A stretch of DNA of 13,030 bases. Origin: JAWXCH01 sp034440595. GTDB lineage: Bacteria > Planctomycetota > Planctomycetia > Pirellulales > JALHPA01. Positions 1 through 6,504 of the stretch are shown here, piece after piece. The notes below the pieces were generated by a model. The model did no database searches and had not been told where the DNA came from. It worked only from the letters and a program-made list of their open reading frames with translations. Made by a program: the position numbers and the translations under genes. Where the stretch lies: the NCBI GenBank assembly GCA_034440595.1, contig JAWXCH010000557.1, positions 1 to 13,030 of the forward strand, given 5' to 3'. The stretch's first letter is position 1. Each line of letters starts with the position of its first letter.

Positions 1-1876
1 AGCCTGGATTGTTACTTGCCGGTAATGTGGGCAAATTTCCCTGACTTCCCTGCGGAATATTCGGGTTGTACGGCGCAGCCGTGCCTCCCGATCCCAACAC
101 GTTGACCGATGTCTCGCGGCCAGATGGCCTTGCGCTGGGCGCAGCATTCATAGCAAACCGCCCTGCTGGTGCGGCTGAACCACCCCCTGTGGTGTATGCC
201 TGCCGCGTTCCAAGCCGATTCGCAGTTCGAGGTGCGGTACTGGCAGCTCTATGCTCGCTACCCGGCCTTGTACTCACCATTGGATCGCTCGGTATGGCGA
301 TGCCGGTGCGTGGATCGAATGTACCGGTGCGAGCGGCCGTGCGGTTATAATTGGCGCGATTGCCGTAGAAGCTGGTTTGTCCAGCACCGATTTCCTCGGG
401 GGCAGTCGTTGGACCTGGGCCTTCGACTCCTGGTCCCATTGCTGGGCCTGCACCTGGGCCGCAACCATCCGGCCCACAATTCGTGCCGGGGCCGCAAGGA
501 CCGCGCGAAGGAACCTCCACCTGACCGCGGAAGATCAGATCACAATCCGAAGGAAGTTCGGTATGGCTGCCTGGGCCGCAAGGTGGCATTTCTTCGCACG
601 GGACGGCGGAGACCCATTGAGGCGTGATCAGGATGACCAGTTCAATCTCATTCTTGACGCGATGGACTCGTCGGAAAGGCATGCCGAAGTAAGGCAAATC
701 ACCGAGGAACGGCAGGCCTCGTGTTTCGACCTCTTCGCGAACATAGAGCAAGCCGGCAATGGCCAAGGTCTCGCCAGGTCGTAGTTCGGCCGCGGTATCG
801 GCACGGCGTGTCTTCAAACCGGGGATCGTGGTACCACCGATCGAGACCGATGTTGCCGGATCAATCTCGCTGATTTCAGGACGTACTTCCAGGCGGACAT
901 TGCCGTTGCCCAGCACGATTGCGACAAAGTCCAACATGGTTCCGTATGGTTTGAAGTCCACCGAAACAGTACCTAAGCTCTGCGGCACCAGCACGGGAAA
1001 CTCACCACCGACCTGGAACTGAGCCGGTCGACCGCTGACGGCGACTAGCGTTGGCTCAGCACAAATCTTCATCAGGTTGTTCTGTCGCAATGCTTCCATA
1101 AACGCATTGAACGATGAGTTATTGCCAGCAATGCGGAAGGCGGCTTCACCGGCGGTGGGCGTACCGAGCGTGGTGATCGAGCCTTGCGTGGCAGCCAAGG
1201 TATCGAGCAGACCACTCACACCGCTGCTGACAAAGCTGCCGTTGTTGATGTAGGCAAAGTCAAAGCCGAAGTTCAACAGGTTCGTGCGCGATACCTCCAT
1301 GAACTTGACCTTCAGACTGACCTGTTGCACACCGCCGACAGTGATATGCGAAATGACTTTGGGGTAGTAGTCTTCGGCAATTCGGATGATTTGACTGACG
1401 TGGTCCTGACGGTCTACAAAGCCAGACAACACCACGCTTTGCGCCAGCGGCTTGACTCGAATCGATGCGGCGGGGAACTCCGATTCCAGCAGCATGGCCA
1501 GTTCGCGAGCGTCGCCGAGGACCATCACGTCGATTGTGTGGATCTGGCTCTGTTCGTTCCAGAGGTTGATCTGCGTCACGCCCGGCTTTTTGGCAAAGAC
1601 CTGGATCTCGTTTGGCGATAGTGGCGTCAGCTCGACGATCTCGCGGTTGTTCACCTGTGCGCGAGGGATCTTTTGATCCAACGATAGGACACGACTGGAG
1701 TTGGCGACCATCTCCAGCTTCTCTGTGGCGGCGGTGATGCGATGAATGAAAGGAGTAGCCGGAGCCTGTTGGGCAAAACAGACGGCCACGAAGTTCCACA
1801 GCGATAGTGTTAGGACCGTGGTCAGGCCAAGTCGGGAACGCAGCGCGCAGCGCTGTCCTGGCAGAGAATATGACAT
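1..1876 (-). CDS. cpaC: Tad/Flp pilus secretin CpaC/RcpA, 3' end cut off by the window
   Basis: Outer-membrane secretin through which the Flp pilus passes. The reading frame is open from an ATG at 1876 to base 1, giving 625 residues with no stop, so the C-terminus is missing. A signal peptide spans residues 1-35, with a predicted cut after Cys-Phe-Ala. An N-terminal pilus-formation domain (about 40-115) is followed by a BON/N1-like region (about 116-185). The secretin core runs from about 200 to 422, with the family hallmarks VSGRPAQF and VGGEFP (289-294) and the closing NEIELVILITP (409-419). After the core comes a long low-complexity Gly/Pro/Ala/Thr tail with six cysteines at 427-472 in CGPG-type motifs. 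The start is supported by AAGGAAG seven bases upstream. The gene lies 228 bp downstream of cpaB and is the last visible gene of the pilus locus. Function is firm; the tail's role is unknown. Confidence 0.93.
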   Translation of the reverse strand, partial: MSYSLPGQRCALRSRLGLTTVLTLSLWNFVAVCFAQQAPATPFIHRITAATEKLEMVANSSRVLSLDQKIPRAQVNNREIVELTPLSPNEIQVFAKKPGVTQINLWNEQSQIHTIDVMVLGDARELAMLLESEFPAASIRVKPLAQSVVLSGFVDRQDHVSQIIRIAEDYYPKVISHITVGGVQQVSLKVKFMEVSRTNLLNFGFDFAYINNGSFVSSGVSGLLDTLAATQGSITTLGTPTAGEAAFRIAGNNSSFNAFMEALRQNNLMKICAEPTLVAVSGRPAQFQVGGEFPVLVPQSLGTVSVDFKPYGTMLDFVAIVLGNGNVRLEVRPEISEIDPATSVSIGGTTIPGLKTRRADTAAELRPGETLAIAGLLYVREEVETRGLPFLGDLPYFGMPFRRVHRVKNEIELVILITPQWVSAVPCEEMPPCGPGSHTELPSDCDLIFRGQVEVPSRGPCGPGTNCGPDGCGPGAGPAMGPGVEGPGPTTAPEEIGAGQTSFYGNRANYNRTAARTGTFDPRTGIAIPSDPMVSTRPGSEHRAASTAPRTANRLGTRQAYTTGGGSAAPAGRFAMNAAPSARPSGRETSVNVLGSGGTAAPYNPNIPQGSQGNLPTLPASNNPG

Positions 1877-2104
1877 CCGTGTGCTTCCTTGCTTTGGGTC
1901 TGTTCTGTTCCCTCCGGGAACAGAATGCTGTTCAGGAGCCAAACGTGCGGGCGTTCGGCTCCATCACATCCTCACCAACAAACAACTGGCGTGTGGCCTC
2001 TTGCCCTGGCCAGTACGCGGCGTCACGTCGGCGTACCGACATGCACTCATTCTTGTTCATCGTCCAGTCGCATCCCTGACAATCGCTAAAAACGGATTTT
2101 CTGG
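1877..2104 (-). other. Structured gap between cpaB and cpaC
   Basis: These 228 bases separate two genes that are usually close together. Two hairpins stand out. At 1903-1925 a perfect 10-bp stem closes on a 3-base loop. At 1935-1962 a 6-bp stem, one mismatch and 4 more pairs enclose a 6-base loop. Neither is followed by a T-run on the minus strand, so they do not look like intrinsic terminators. A 42-codon reading frame (minus, 2060 to 1932, ATG to TGA) fills most of the rest and ends beside the second hairpin; it has no strong ribosome binding site and I do not recognise the peptide. An internal promoter for cpaC is possible, but I could not point to one. Confidence 0.5.
1903..1925 (-). promoter_or_regulatory. 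Perfect 10-bp hairpin or operator upstream of cpaC
   Basis: On the minus strand TTCTGTTCCC pairs perfectly with GGGAACAGAA around a GGA loop. It ends 26 bases before the cpaC ATG, just ahead of the ribosome binding site. It could be an mRNA-processing or stabilising hairpin in the leader, or a DNA operator. There is no U-tract, which argues against a terminator. The structure is seen directly; the function is inferred. Confidence 0.5.
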
Positions 2105-3244
2105 TCATTCCGATAGCAATGGACCAGAAGCGGAATCCGATGGCGAGTCGCTAGCATCACCGGCCGGTGCTTCGGCGGATGGCGGTAATAGCTCTCCAGC
2201 GGGGACCGAACTGCCCGTATCGACCGCGGGTGGCGTGGCCGGCAAACCGCTGGAACTAGGCATCGCGACGGCACCGCTACCCGCTGCACCGCCGGCATCT
2301 GCCGTCGAGGACCAGCCTTTGTTCTCACCTTCGATTTTGGTGAATTCGACCTTGCGCTGCTCGGGGCCTTCCAGGATATGCATCACAAACTGTTCGGCAG
2401 GAGGTGGCAGAACCACCGCAGGAGCCGCAGGTTCTGGTTTTGGACCAAGCAAACCCAGCAGGCCTTCCTTCTTAGCATTTTTTGCTAGCATCGCCCGCTC
2501 GTCGTCACGACTGGTGTCCAGATCCTCCGAACCGAACAAGCTGCTAGCTGTCATGCCAACACCGGCGGGTGTATTCACCGTTTCGTCAGGACTTCGCAAG
2601 ACCAGTTTGATTTTGCCCAATTCGGTCGCCAGGGTGATCTTTTCAGCCTGCTCGGGCGTGACCAGCAGGGTGACGTTTTTTACGGCGATTGGATCGGTCG
2701 ATTTATCTTCGCTTTGTCGCCATTGATCGTTTACGGCAAAGACCTTCAGATCCTGCAGAATGGTCTTAGTGCCGGCATTGTTGTTACCCTTAAAGTCGTT
2801 TTTCAGGTACACCAGCATGTCGACACGATCGTTTGGCTTGACTAGATTTCCAACCGCGTTGACGGCGTCGGCATGAACCGTAATCAGGCGGTAGCCTGGC
2901 GGTACGCTGCCAGTGGCATTACCGTCGTCCTCGCCGACAAGCTTGTTTTGCAGAATCGGCTCGCCTGCGGTGATACTGTGCTTGGCACGTTCCCCTTCGA
3001 CCTCTTCCAGTTTGGTCAGGGCGTTCTTGGGGATCAGATGTTTAGGCCAGGCTTCTAGTTTGATGTTTTCTGGCTTGATTTGCATGTTGGCATCAATCGG
3101 CGTTGATGCAACGATGATGTTCTCGGTTTCGGTCGCTGATGGAGCGTTTTTCTTGTTTCGCTCAATGACCTGGCTAATACCGATGGAAGCGACCAGACCG
3201 CAGCCTAAGGCCAGAACCAGCAAGATGATTGATTTAGCTCGCAT
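2105..3244 (-). CDS. cpaB: Flp pilus assembly protein CpaB/RcpC
   Basis: Periplasmic component of the Tad/Flp pilus apparatus that works with the outer-membrane secretin. The protein has 379 residues. An N-terminal hydrophobic segment (about 5-23) serves as signal or anchor. A SAF domain follows at about 42-104 and contains the typical IDANMQIKPENI and AGEPILQNKL stretches. An RcpC/CpaB domain at about 113-222 includes the PPGYRLITVHADAVNAVG region. The last 70 or so residues are rich in Ser, Ala, Pro and Gly and are probably disordered. The start at 3244 is supported by AAAGGTGA nine bases upstream. The gene sits between the TadE-like gene and the secretin gene, the expected context. At 379 residues it is longer than many CpaB proteins because of the disordered tail. 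The assignment is confident. Confidence 0.92.
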   Translation of the reverse strand: MRAKSIILLVLALGCGLVASIGISQVIERNKKNAPSATETENIIVASTPIDANMQIKPENIKLEAWPKHLIPKNALTKLEEVEGERAKHSITAGEPILQNKLVGEDDGNATGSVPPGYRLITVHADAVNAVGNLVKPNDRVDMLVYLKNDFKGNNNAGTKTILQDLKVFAVNDQWRQSEDKSTDPIAVKNVTLLVTPEQAEKITLATELGKIKLVLRSPDETVNTPAGVGMTASSLFGSEDLDTSRDDERAMLAKNAKKEGLLGLLGPKPEPAAPAVVLPPPAEQFVMHILEGPEQRKVEFTKIEGENKGWSSTADAGGAAGSGAVAMPSSSGLPATPPAVDTGSSVPAGELLPPSAEAPAGDASDSPSDSASGPLLSE

Positions 3245-3449
3245 GTCAGATGGTCACCTTTTGTAGCCCCGCAACAGTGAACGGAGGCATCTGGCCAGGG
3301 TTGGCCAAAGGTCCCTCGATCGAAAAATCAACAACTCAGATTGCTAGCTTGCAGTCCGCGCGTGCGTTTGGACCGCATTCCGACGGTTGGTTCCAACCGT
3401 ACCGTGCTGCGCGCATGCTAGCATCGAACTGCATAGTGCCAGGATCGGC
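3245..3449 (-). other. Gap between tadE-like gene and cpaB with two palindromes
   Basis: These 205 bases hold no convincing gene. They contain an 18-bp palindrome at 3383-3400 and a second short hairpin at 3292-3307 (TGGCCA, four bases, TGGCCA). The cpaB ribosome binding site is at the left end. A 32-codon frame starting at 3434 (minus) lacks a ribosome binding site and was not called. Confidence 0.5.
3383..3400. promoter_or_regulatory. 18-bp palindrome upstream of cpaB
   Basis: ACGGTTGG and CCAACCGT form perfect 8-bp arms around a two-base centre. The near-zero loop suits a DNA-binding dimer site better than an RNA hairpin. It lies about 140 bases upstream of cpaB. No matching copy was found elsewhere in the window. 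The role is inferred. Confidence 0.4.
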
Positions 3450-3971
3450 CTATTGCACGGCCTCGCGGCGCATGACCGACGCGGCAGTCAACGTCTTAGT
3501 CCTATTTACTGGAAACATTGGCGATGGAAGCCAGCTAACTTGAGAAAAAGGAACCGAGACGGTCACAGTAACTCCTTGACCAAATCCAGCACTGCTGGGA
3601 TTGGGCGGATTGATCGTTACAGTTCCCCCGTTAATCGACGAACCGGTCAGATAGTTGGTGACTGCGGTGGTCACAGATGACGACGACGCGCCATCGAGCA
3701 CGGCTATGCGAGCACCCTCGCGCGAGGCATTGGTCAGAATCTGCTGGACCATGACCATTCGTCCATATTCGACAATTCCGAAGATGAACAGAAAGAAGAT
3801 CGGTACCACGATGGCAAATTCGACCACGGCGGCGCCAATTCTATTTTTTCGGCACACTCGACCACGCTTCTCCAGTTTGGCAAAGCGGACCAGTCGATTG
3901 GAAACGGCAGCAGGCTCTTTATCTAAATCAGAGCCTGGACCGGTTACAGCGTTATCAAGTTGTAGTTTCAT
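3450..3971 (-). CDS. TadE-like pseudopilin of the Tad/Flp pilus
   Basis: A small secreted pseudopilin-like protein of the TadE family, needed for Flp pilus assembly. The preferred start at 3971 gives 173 residues. Its ATG shares the ATGA overlap with the stop of the upstream peptidase gene, a sign of translational coupling, and a GGCGGGG stretch lies eight bases upstream. An in-frame ATG at 3992 would add seven residues and overlap further. Residues 1-45 are hydrophilic. Then come RIGAAVVEF and one hydrophobic segment (about 47-68), followed by the typical EYGR and ASREGAR motifs. Gly46 followed by Ala-Ala-Val-Val-Glu51 fits prepilin-peptidase cleavage with Glu at +5. The C-terminal part is Ser/Thr/Val-rich, as in many TadE proteins. 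TadF or TadG is less likely because of the length. Confidence 0.87.
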   Translation of the reverse strand: MKLQLDNAVTGPGSDLDKEPAAVSNRLVRFAKLEKRGRVCRKNRIGAAVVEFAIVVPIFFLFIFGIVEYGRMVMVQQILTNASREGARIAVLDGASSSSVTTAVTNYLTGSSINGGTVTINPPNPSSAGFGQGVTVTVSVPFSQVSWLPSPMFPVNRTKTLTAASVMRREAVQ

Positions 3972-4531
3972 ATAAGCATCCCCGCCCAGCAAAAGTAGGC
4001 GATCGTACCGATAGCAATTGGAATTCCATACGGCAGCAGTAGCATGCGGCTCTTCCGTTCTGCCGCAATCGTGGCAAGCTCGGTCGGGCTACCGATGGTC
4101 GAGATCTCGCCGAGAATAGCAAAGAATTGATGTTTGTGTTTCAGCCAGCTTCTTTGGAACAACACCATGCCGATGGCAATCACGCCACCAATCACAGCCG
4201 ACAGGCAGAATGCATAGAATGTGACCGAACTGCCGACCCAGGCTCCGACGCCGGCCAGCAATTTGACGTCGCCAGCACCCATGCCGCCGATCGCATAGAG
4301 TGGCAACAGCAGAGCCAGACCGACCACGGTTCCTAGTAGTGTAAAACCTAGACCTTCCCAGCCGAGCATGTAGACATTGAAAATCCAACCACTGACGATC
4401 ATCGGAAATGTGATCCAGTTGGGGACTTTCAGTTGCTTGCCATCGATGATGGCGGCCACGATTAAGGTCACGGTGACAAACCAAACGGGCCAGTTATCGA
4501 CGACCGCTGTTTTAATTGATTCAAAGTCCAT
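3968..4531 (-). CDS. cpaA: Prepilin peptidase CpaA/TadV (A24 family)
   Basis: A membrane aspartic peptidase that removes the leader of Flp prepilin and TadE-type pseudopilins. It has 187 residues and about six hydrophobic segments, the short form typical of Tad loci with no N-terminal methyltransferase domain. The two catalytic aspartates are visible: Asp30 in AAIIDGKQLKVPNW and Asp88 in the GxGD motif GGMGAGDVKLL. The ATG at 4531 is preceded by AGGA about ten bases upstream. Its stop overlaps the start of the TadE-like gene, so the two are probably translated together. Likely substrates in this window are the Flp pilin (cut after Gly17) and the TadE-like protein (cut after Gly46). Confidence 0.93.
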   Translation of the reverse strand: MDFESIKTAVVDNWPVWFVTVTLIVAAIIDGKQLKVPNWITFPMIVSGWIFNVYMLGWEGLGFTLLGTVVGLALLLPLYAIGGMGAGDVKLLAGVGAWVGSSVTFYAFCLSAVIGGVIAIGMVLFQRSWLKHKHQFFAILGEISTIGSPTELATIAAERKSRMLLLPYGIPIAIGTIAYFCWAGMLI

Positions 4532-4652
4532 GATTCCAAAGTCCTGTCAATTCGTTGGGAAGTTGTTTTGATTCGTTGGAAGAAGTTGCTCGATTGGAGC
4601 GAGTCAGTTCTCCGAAACGACTGCGGAGTGCCAGTGGGCATGCCGTGCCAGA

Positions 4653-4763
4653 TCAGCCGCGCGTTCCAAGCATAAAGCTGGTCAGCGCTGCGACCACGGT
4701 CACCAGGCAGGCGATCAACTGGACCGCGCCGGAAATCGCTTCTGGAGGTAGTGACAAATACAT
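4653..4763 (-). CDS. Candidate 36-residue single-span membrane miniprotein in the Tad locus
   Basis: This short frame runs from an ATG at 4763 to a TGA at 4655-4653. A strong GAGGAA lies seven bases upstream of the start. The predicted peptide begins MYLSLPPEAISGAVQL, has a hydrophobic core at about residues 9-31, and ends SFMLGTRG, with one Arg and no Lys. That pattern suits one membrane helix. It sits between the flp terminator and cpaA, 121 bp before cpaA, so it would be the first gene of the assembly operon. I do not recognise a family. A longer frame in another phase (minus, 4782 to 4468) overlaps it and runs into cpaA, but its peptide looks non-biological. The case rests on the ribosome binding site, the hydrophobicity and the position; homologues would settle it. 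Confidence 0.5.
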   Translation of the reverse strand: MYLSLPPEAISGAVQLIACLVTVVAALTSFMLGTRG

Positions 4764-4850
4764 CGTATGGTTCCTCGCTCAACAGAAAGCTTAGGTCAAG
4801 AATTCCTGTCAGGCTGGTAGGTTTTTCCGGGAGATTTCAATAACTTCAAC

Positions 4851-4894
4851 AAAAAAAGCGGGCTGCGTCGGCCCAACGATCCGACGCAACCCGC
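4851..4894 (-). terminator. Strong intrinsic terminator after the Flp pilin gene
   Basis: On the minus strand GCGGGTTGCGTCGG pairs with CCGACGCAGCCCGC over 14 positions, with a single G-U. The loop is nine bases and seven consecutive T follow. It starts 25 bases after the flp stop. It separates pilin transcription from the assembly genes downstream. Confidence 0.92.
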
Positions 4895-4919
4895 CCATAG
4901 CAAGTAACCGCCAGATTGA

Positions 4920-5096
4920 CTAGCCGCCGATCGAGTCAGCAACGTTCTGGAACGTGGTGTTGGCATTGGTTCCGATGGAGTTGATCGCCGTCAAGCAGAC
5001 GATAACGATCAAAGCCAACATGACCGCGTATTCAACTGCGGTTGGGCCATCTTCCGACACCATGAAACGACGAACTTTGGATACAAAAGTCTTCAT
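4920..5096 (-). CDS. flp: Flp-family type IVb prepilin (major pilin)
   Basis: Structural subunit of the Flp pilus, 58 residues as a precursor. The start at 5096 is set by an excellent AAAGGAG seven bases upstream; in-frame ATGs further up at 5150 and 5237 would add an unlikely leader. The short basic leader ends SEDG, and cleavage after Gly17 would leave a mature 41-residue pilin starting Pro-Thr-Ala-Val-Glu-Tyr. This gives Glu at +5 and Tyr at +6, the Flp signature. A hydrophobic helix follows at about 24-38. The processing enzyme is probably CpaA, encoded just downstream. The gene is monocistronic or nearly so, because a strong terminator lies 25 bases after its stop. High pilin-to-machinery expression is the expected consequence. 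Confidence 0.93.
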   Translation of the reverse strand: MKTFVSKVRRFMVSEDGPTAVEYAVMLALIVIVCLTAINSIGTNANTTFQNVADSIGG

Positions 5097-5759
5097 GTGA
5101 ATGCTCCTTTGCGATGTCCGGTAAAGCGCGAACGGCCGACCGAACGACATCGTGATAACAAGGTTAAAACGGGCTTTGGCCGATGCTACGCTAACTTGCA
5201 AACGCAAGTCGAACGCCGGCCTGATCACATCTTCCAAAGCCCATACAGTTGTAAATTGGCACTACACACCATCTCGACCGCCTGGGAAACGTCGTCGTCC
5301 GATGCGTCAAGACGCGGCGAACGTCGTTTATTCCTTTGGCAACCAGCTCCGCACCGTTCAACAGTTCACACTGCGTAACAGTACGTTATTGGCTTTGCGT
5401 ACCGATCGTTTGACCGGCATGCGGTGTCAAGGATGAACAGGGCCAACAGGCCTTGCGAACACAATCTGAACTCGGGACGGATAAGGTTTTGATAAGCGTC
5501 CGAGGGATTGCCTCGCTTTACCACGACCGTGAAGGCCGTGTCACAGATCGTTGCGGGTTACCGTCACTCTCTGTGTAATGAAAGCTAGGTCGTGTAGTGG
5601 ACGTGTCAAATCGCGGCTTGAGAAAATCTCAGAGAATTCGAAAATATTTGCCGCAAGGGAAATCGGCAGAGAGATTTGGACAGCCTGTATATCTCGACAG
5701 TTCGCTAGGAATCGCCTGTTTTTGCCGTAGAAAACGCGGTATTTGAGACATGGCGCAAG
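5097..5759. other. 663-bp region without a gene upstream of flp
   Basis: No coding frame here is convincing on either strand. The stretch must hold the flp promoter, but I could not identify convincing -35/-10 or -24/-12 boxes. A short perfect hairpin or operator at 5194-5209 (ACTTGC, four bases, GCAAGT) lies about 100 bases upstream of the flp ATG. A GGCC, AACA, GGCC hairpin lies at about 5441-5452. No tRNA or recognised RNA was found. A small RNA or leader cannot be excluded. Confidence 0.5.
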
Positions 5760-5787
5760 AAAAAAGGCCGAGGGCTTTCCCCGGCCT
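5760..5787 (-). terminator. Intrinsic terminator ending the ffh-rpsP-trmD-rplS cluster
   Basis: On the minus strand AGGCCGGGG pairs with CCTCGGCCT over nine positions, with one G-U and a five-base loop, followed by six T. It lies about 88 bases after the rplS stop. Confidence 0.85.
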
Positions 5788-5830
5788 GAGTTCTTAGCCT
5801 GTTTGTGCTGAAGGACGCATTGTATCGATC

Positions 5831-5848
5831 GTGCGGTCAAGACCGCAC
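5831..5848 (-). other. Hairpin directly after rplS
   Basis: GTGCGGTC and GACCGCAC form an 8-bp perfect inverted repeat with a two-base centre, 26 bases after the rplS stop. No T-run follows, so it is not the terminator itself. It may protect the 3' end or be a remnant of a second terminator. Confidence 0.4.
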
Positions 5849-5874
5849 AATTATTCTCACTCAGCTATTACGGT

Positions 5875-6312
5875 TCAGCTTGCGCCGACTTTTTCGGACT
5901 TGGCTTTGGTGGCTTTGGTCTTCTTGACCTTGCCGGCGTTCTTGGCGTTGTTTGCACCCTCTTCGGTGCGGCGCTCACGCAAGCGAACAGCCTTGCCAAC
6001 ACGATCTCGCAAGAAGTACAGCTTGGCACGACGCACAATGCTGGATCGCTTGACGACGACCTTAGCAATCTTTGGGCTGTGCAAAGGAAACTTGCGTTCG
6101 ACACCTTCACCTTGAACGATGCGACGAACCGTAAACATTTCGCGAGTACCGGAACCGCTCTTGGCGATTACGGTGCCGTTGAAAATCTGAATGCGTTCCT
6201 TCTCACCTTCGAGAATGCGTGTATGCACATCGACTTCATCGCCGACATCGAACTTTGGTACGTCGGTTTTCAGGTTGCCCTTTTCTACAAGGGCGAGAAT
6301 TTGTTGACTCAT
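5875..6312 (-). CDS. rplS: Ribosomal protein L19 (bL19) with a basic C-terminal tail
   Basis: Large-subunit ribosomal protein at the 30S-50S interface. It has 145 residues against roughly 115-130 in most bacteria. The L19 core covers about 1-118, with the typical FDVGDEVDVHTRILEGEKERIQ, FEG-like IFNGTVIA, TVRRIVQGEGVER and RRAKLYFLRDR stretches. The extra 25 or so residues are basic and Lys/Ala-rich (KVKKTKATKAKSEK). The ATG at 6312 has AAAGGA nine bases upstream. It is the last gene of the ffh, rpsP, trmD, rplS series and lies 192 bp after trmD, a gap that contains a large hairpin. Confidence 0.97.
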   Translation of the reverse strand: MSQQILALVEKGNLKTDVPKFDVGDEVDVHTRILEGEKERIQIFNGTVIAKSGSGTREMFTVRRIVQGEGVERKFPLHSPKIAKVVVKRSSIVRRAKLYFLRDRVGKAVRLRERRTEEGANNAKNAGKVKKTKATKAKSEKVGAS

Positions 6313-6390
6313 GGCTTAGTATCCTTTCGCGTTGAAACTATGACTTCGATTATGTCGTACATTCAGCAAATTGACCGGCAACGGATAACT

Positions 6391-6461
6391 TTTTCAACCC
6401 GAAGCGCCAGCGAGGCGCTTCGCGAGTTGGTCCAATTCCTCGCTGGCGCGTCGGGTTAAAA
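6391..6461. repeat. Large imperfect inverted repeat (REP-like) between trmD and rplS
   Basis: The arms 6396-6415 and 6438-6457 pair at 19 of 20 positions, the mismatch being at 6403/6450. On the minus strand the stem extends by four U-A or U-G pairs into the flanking T and A runs. The 22-base loop has further self-complementarity. No T-run follows on the minus strand, so it is not a plain terminator in that direction. The arms contain CGCCAGCGAGG and its complement. From memory, motifs of this kind recur between genes in Pirellulales, which I cannot verify here. Only one copy is in this window. Confidence 0.6.
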
Positions 6462-6504
6462 TACAACCATGCGAATCATCAATGTGCTGACTGTTTTGTT
6501 CTTT

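Noticed and set aside
1260..1799. 179-codon minus-strand frame overlapping the secretin gene
   Set aside because: It lies in another phase inside the secretin and reads as Arg/Pro-rich non-biological sequence, while the secretin frame shows clear family motifs.
1746..2726. 326-codon plus-strand frame opposite cpaB and cpaC
   Set aside because: Antisense shadow of cpaB; no family features and no ribosome binding site.
4468..4782. 104-codon minus-strand frame covering the gap before cpaA
   Set aside because: Overlaps cpaA by 64 bp, polar and without features. The 36-codon frame in another phase has the better-placed ribosome binding site and a hydrophobic helix.
5541..5840. 99-codon minus-strand frame after rplS
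   Set aside because: It runs through the intrinsic terminator at 5760-5787, starts inside the post-rplS hairpin, and has no recognisable features.
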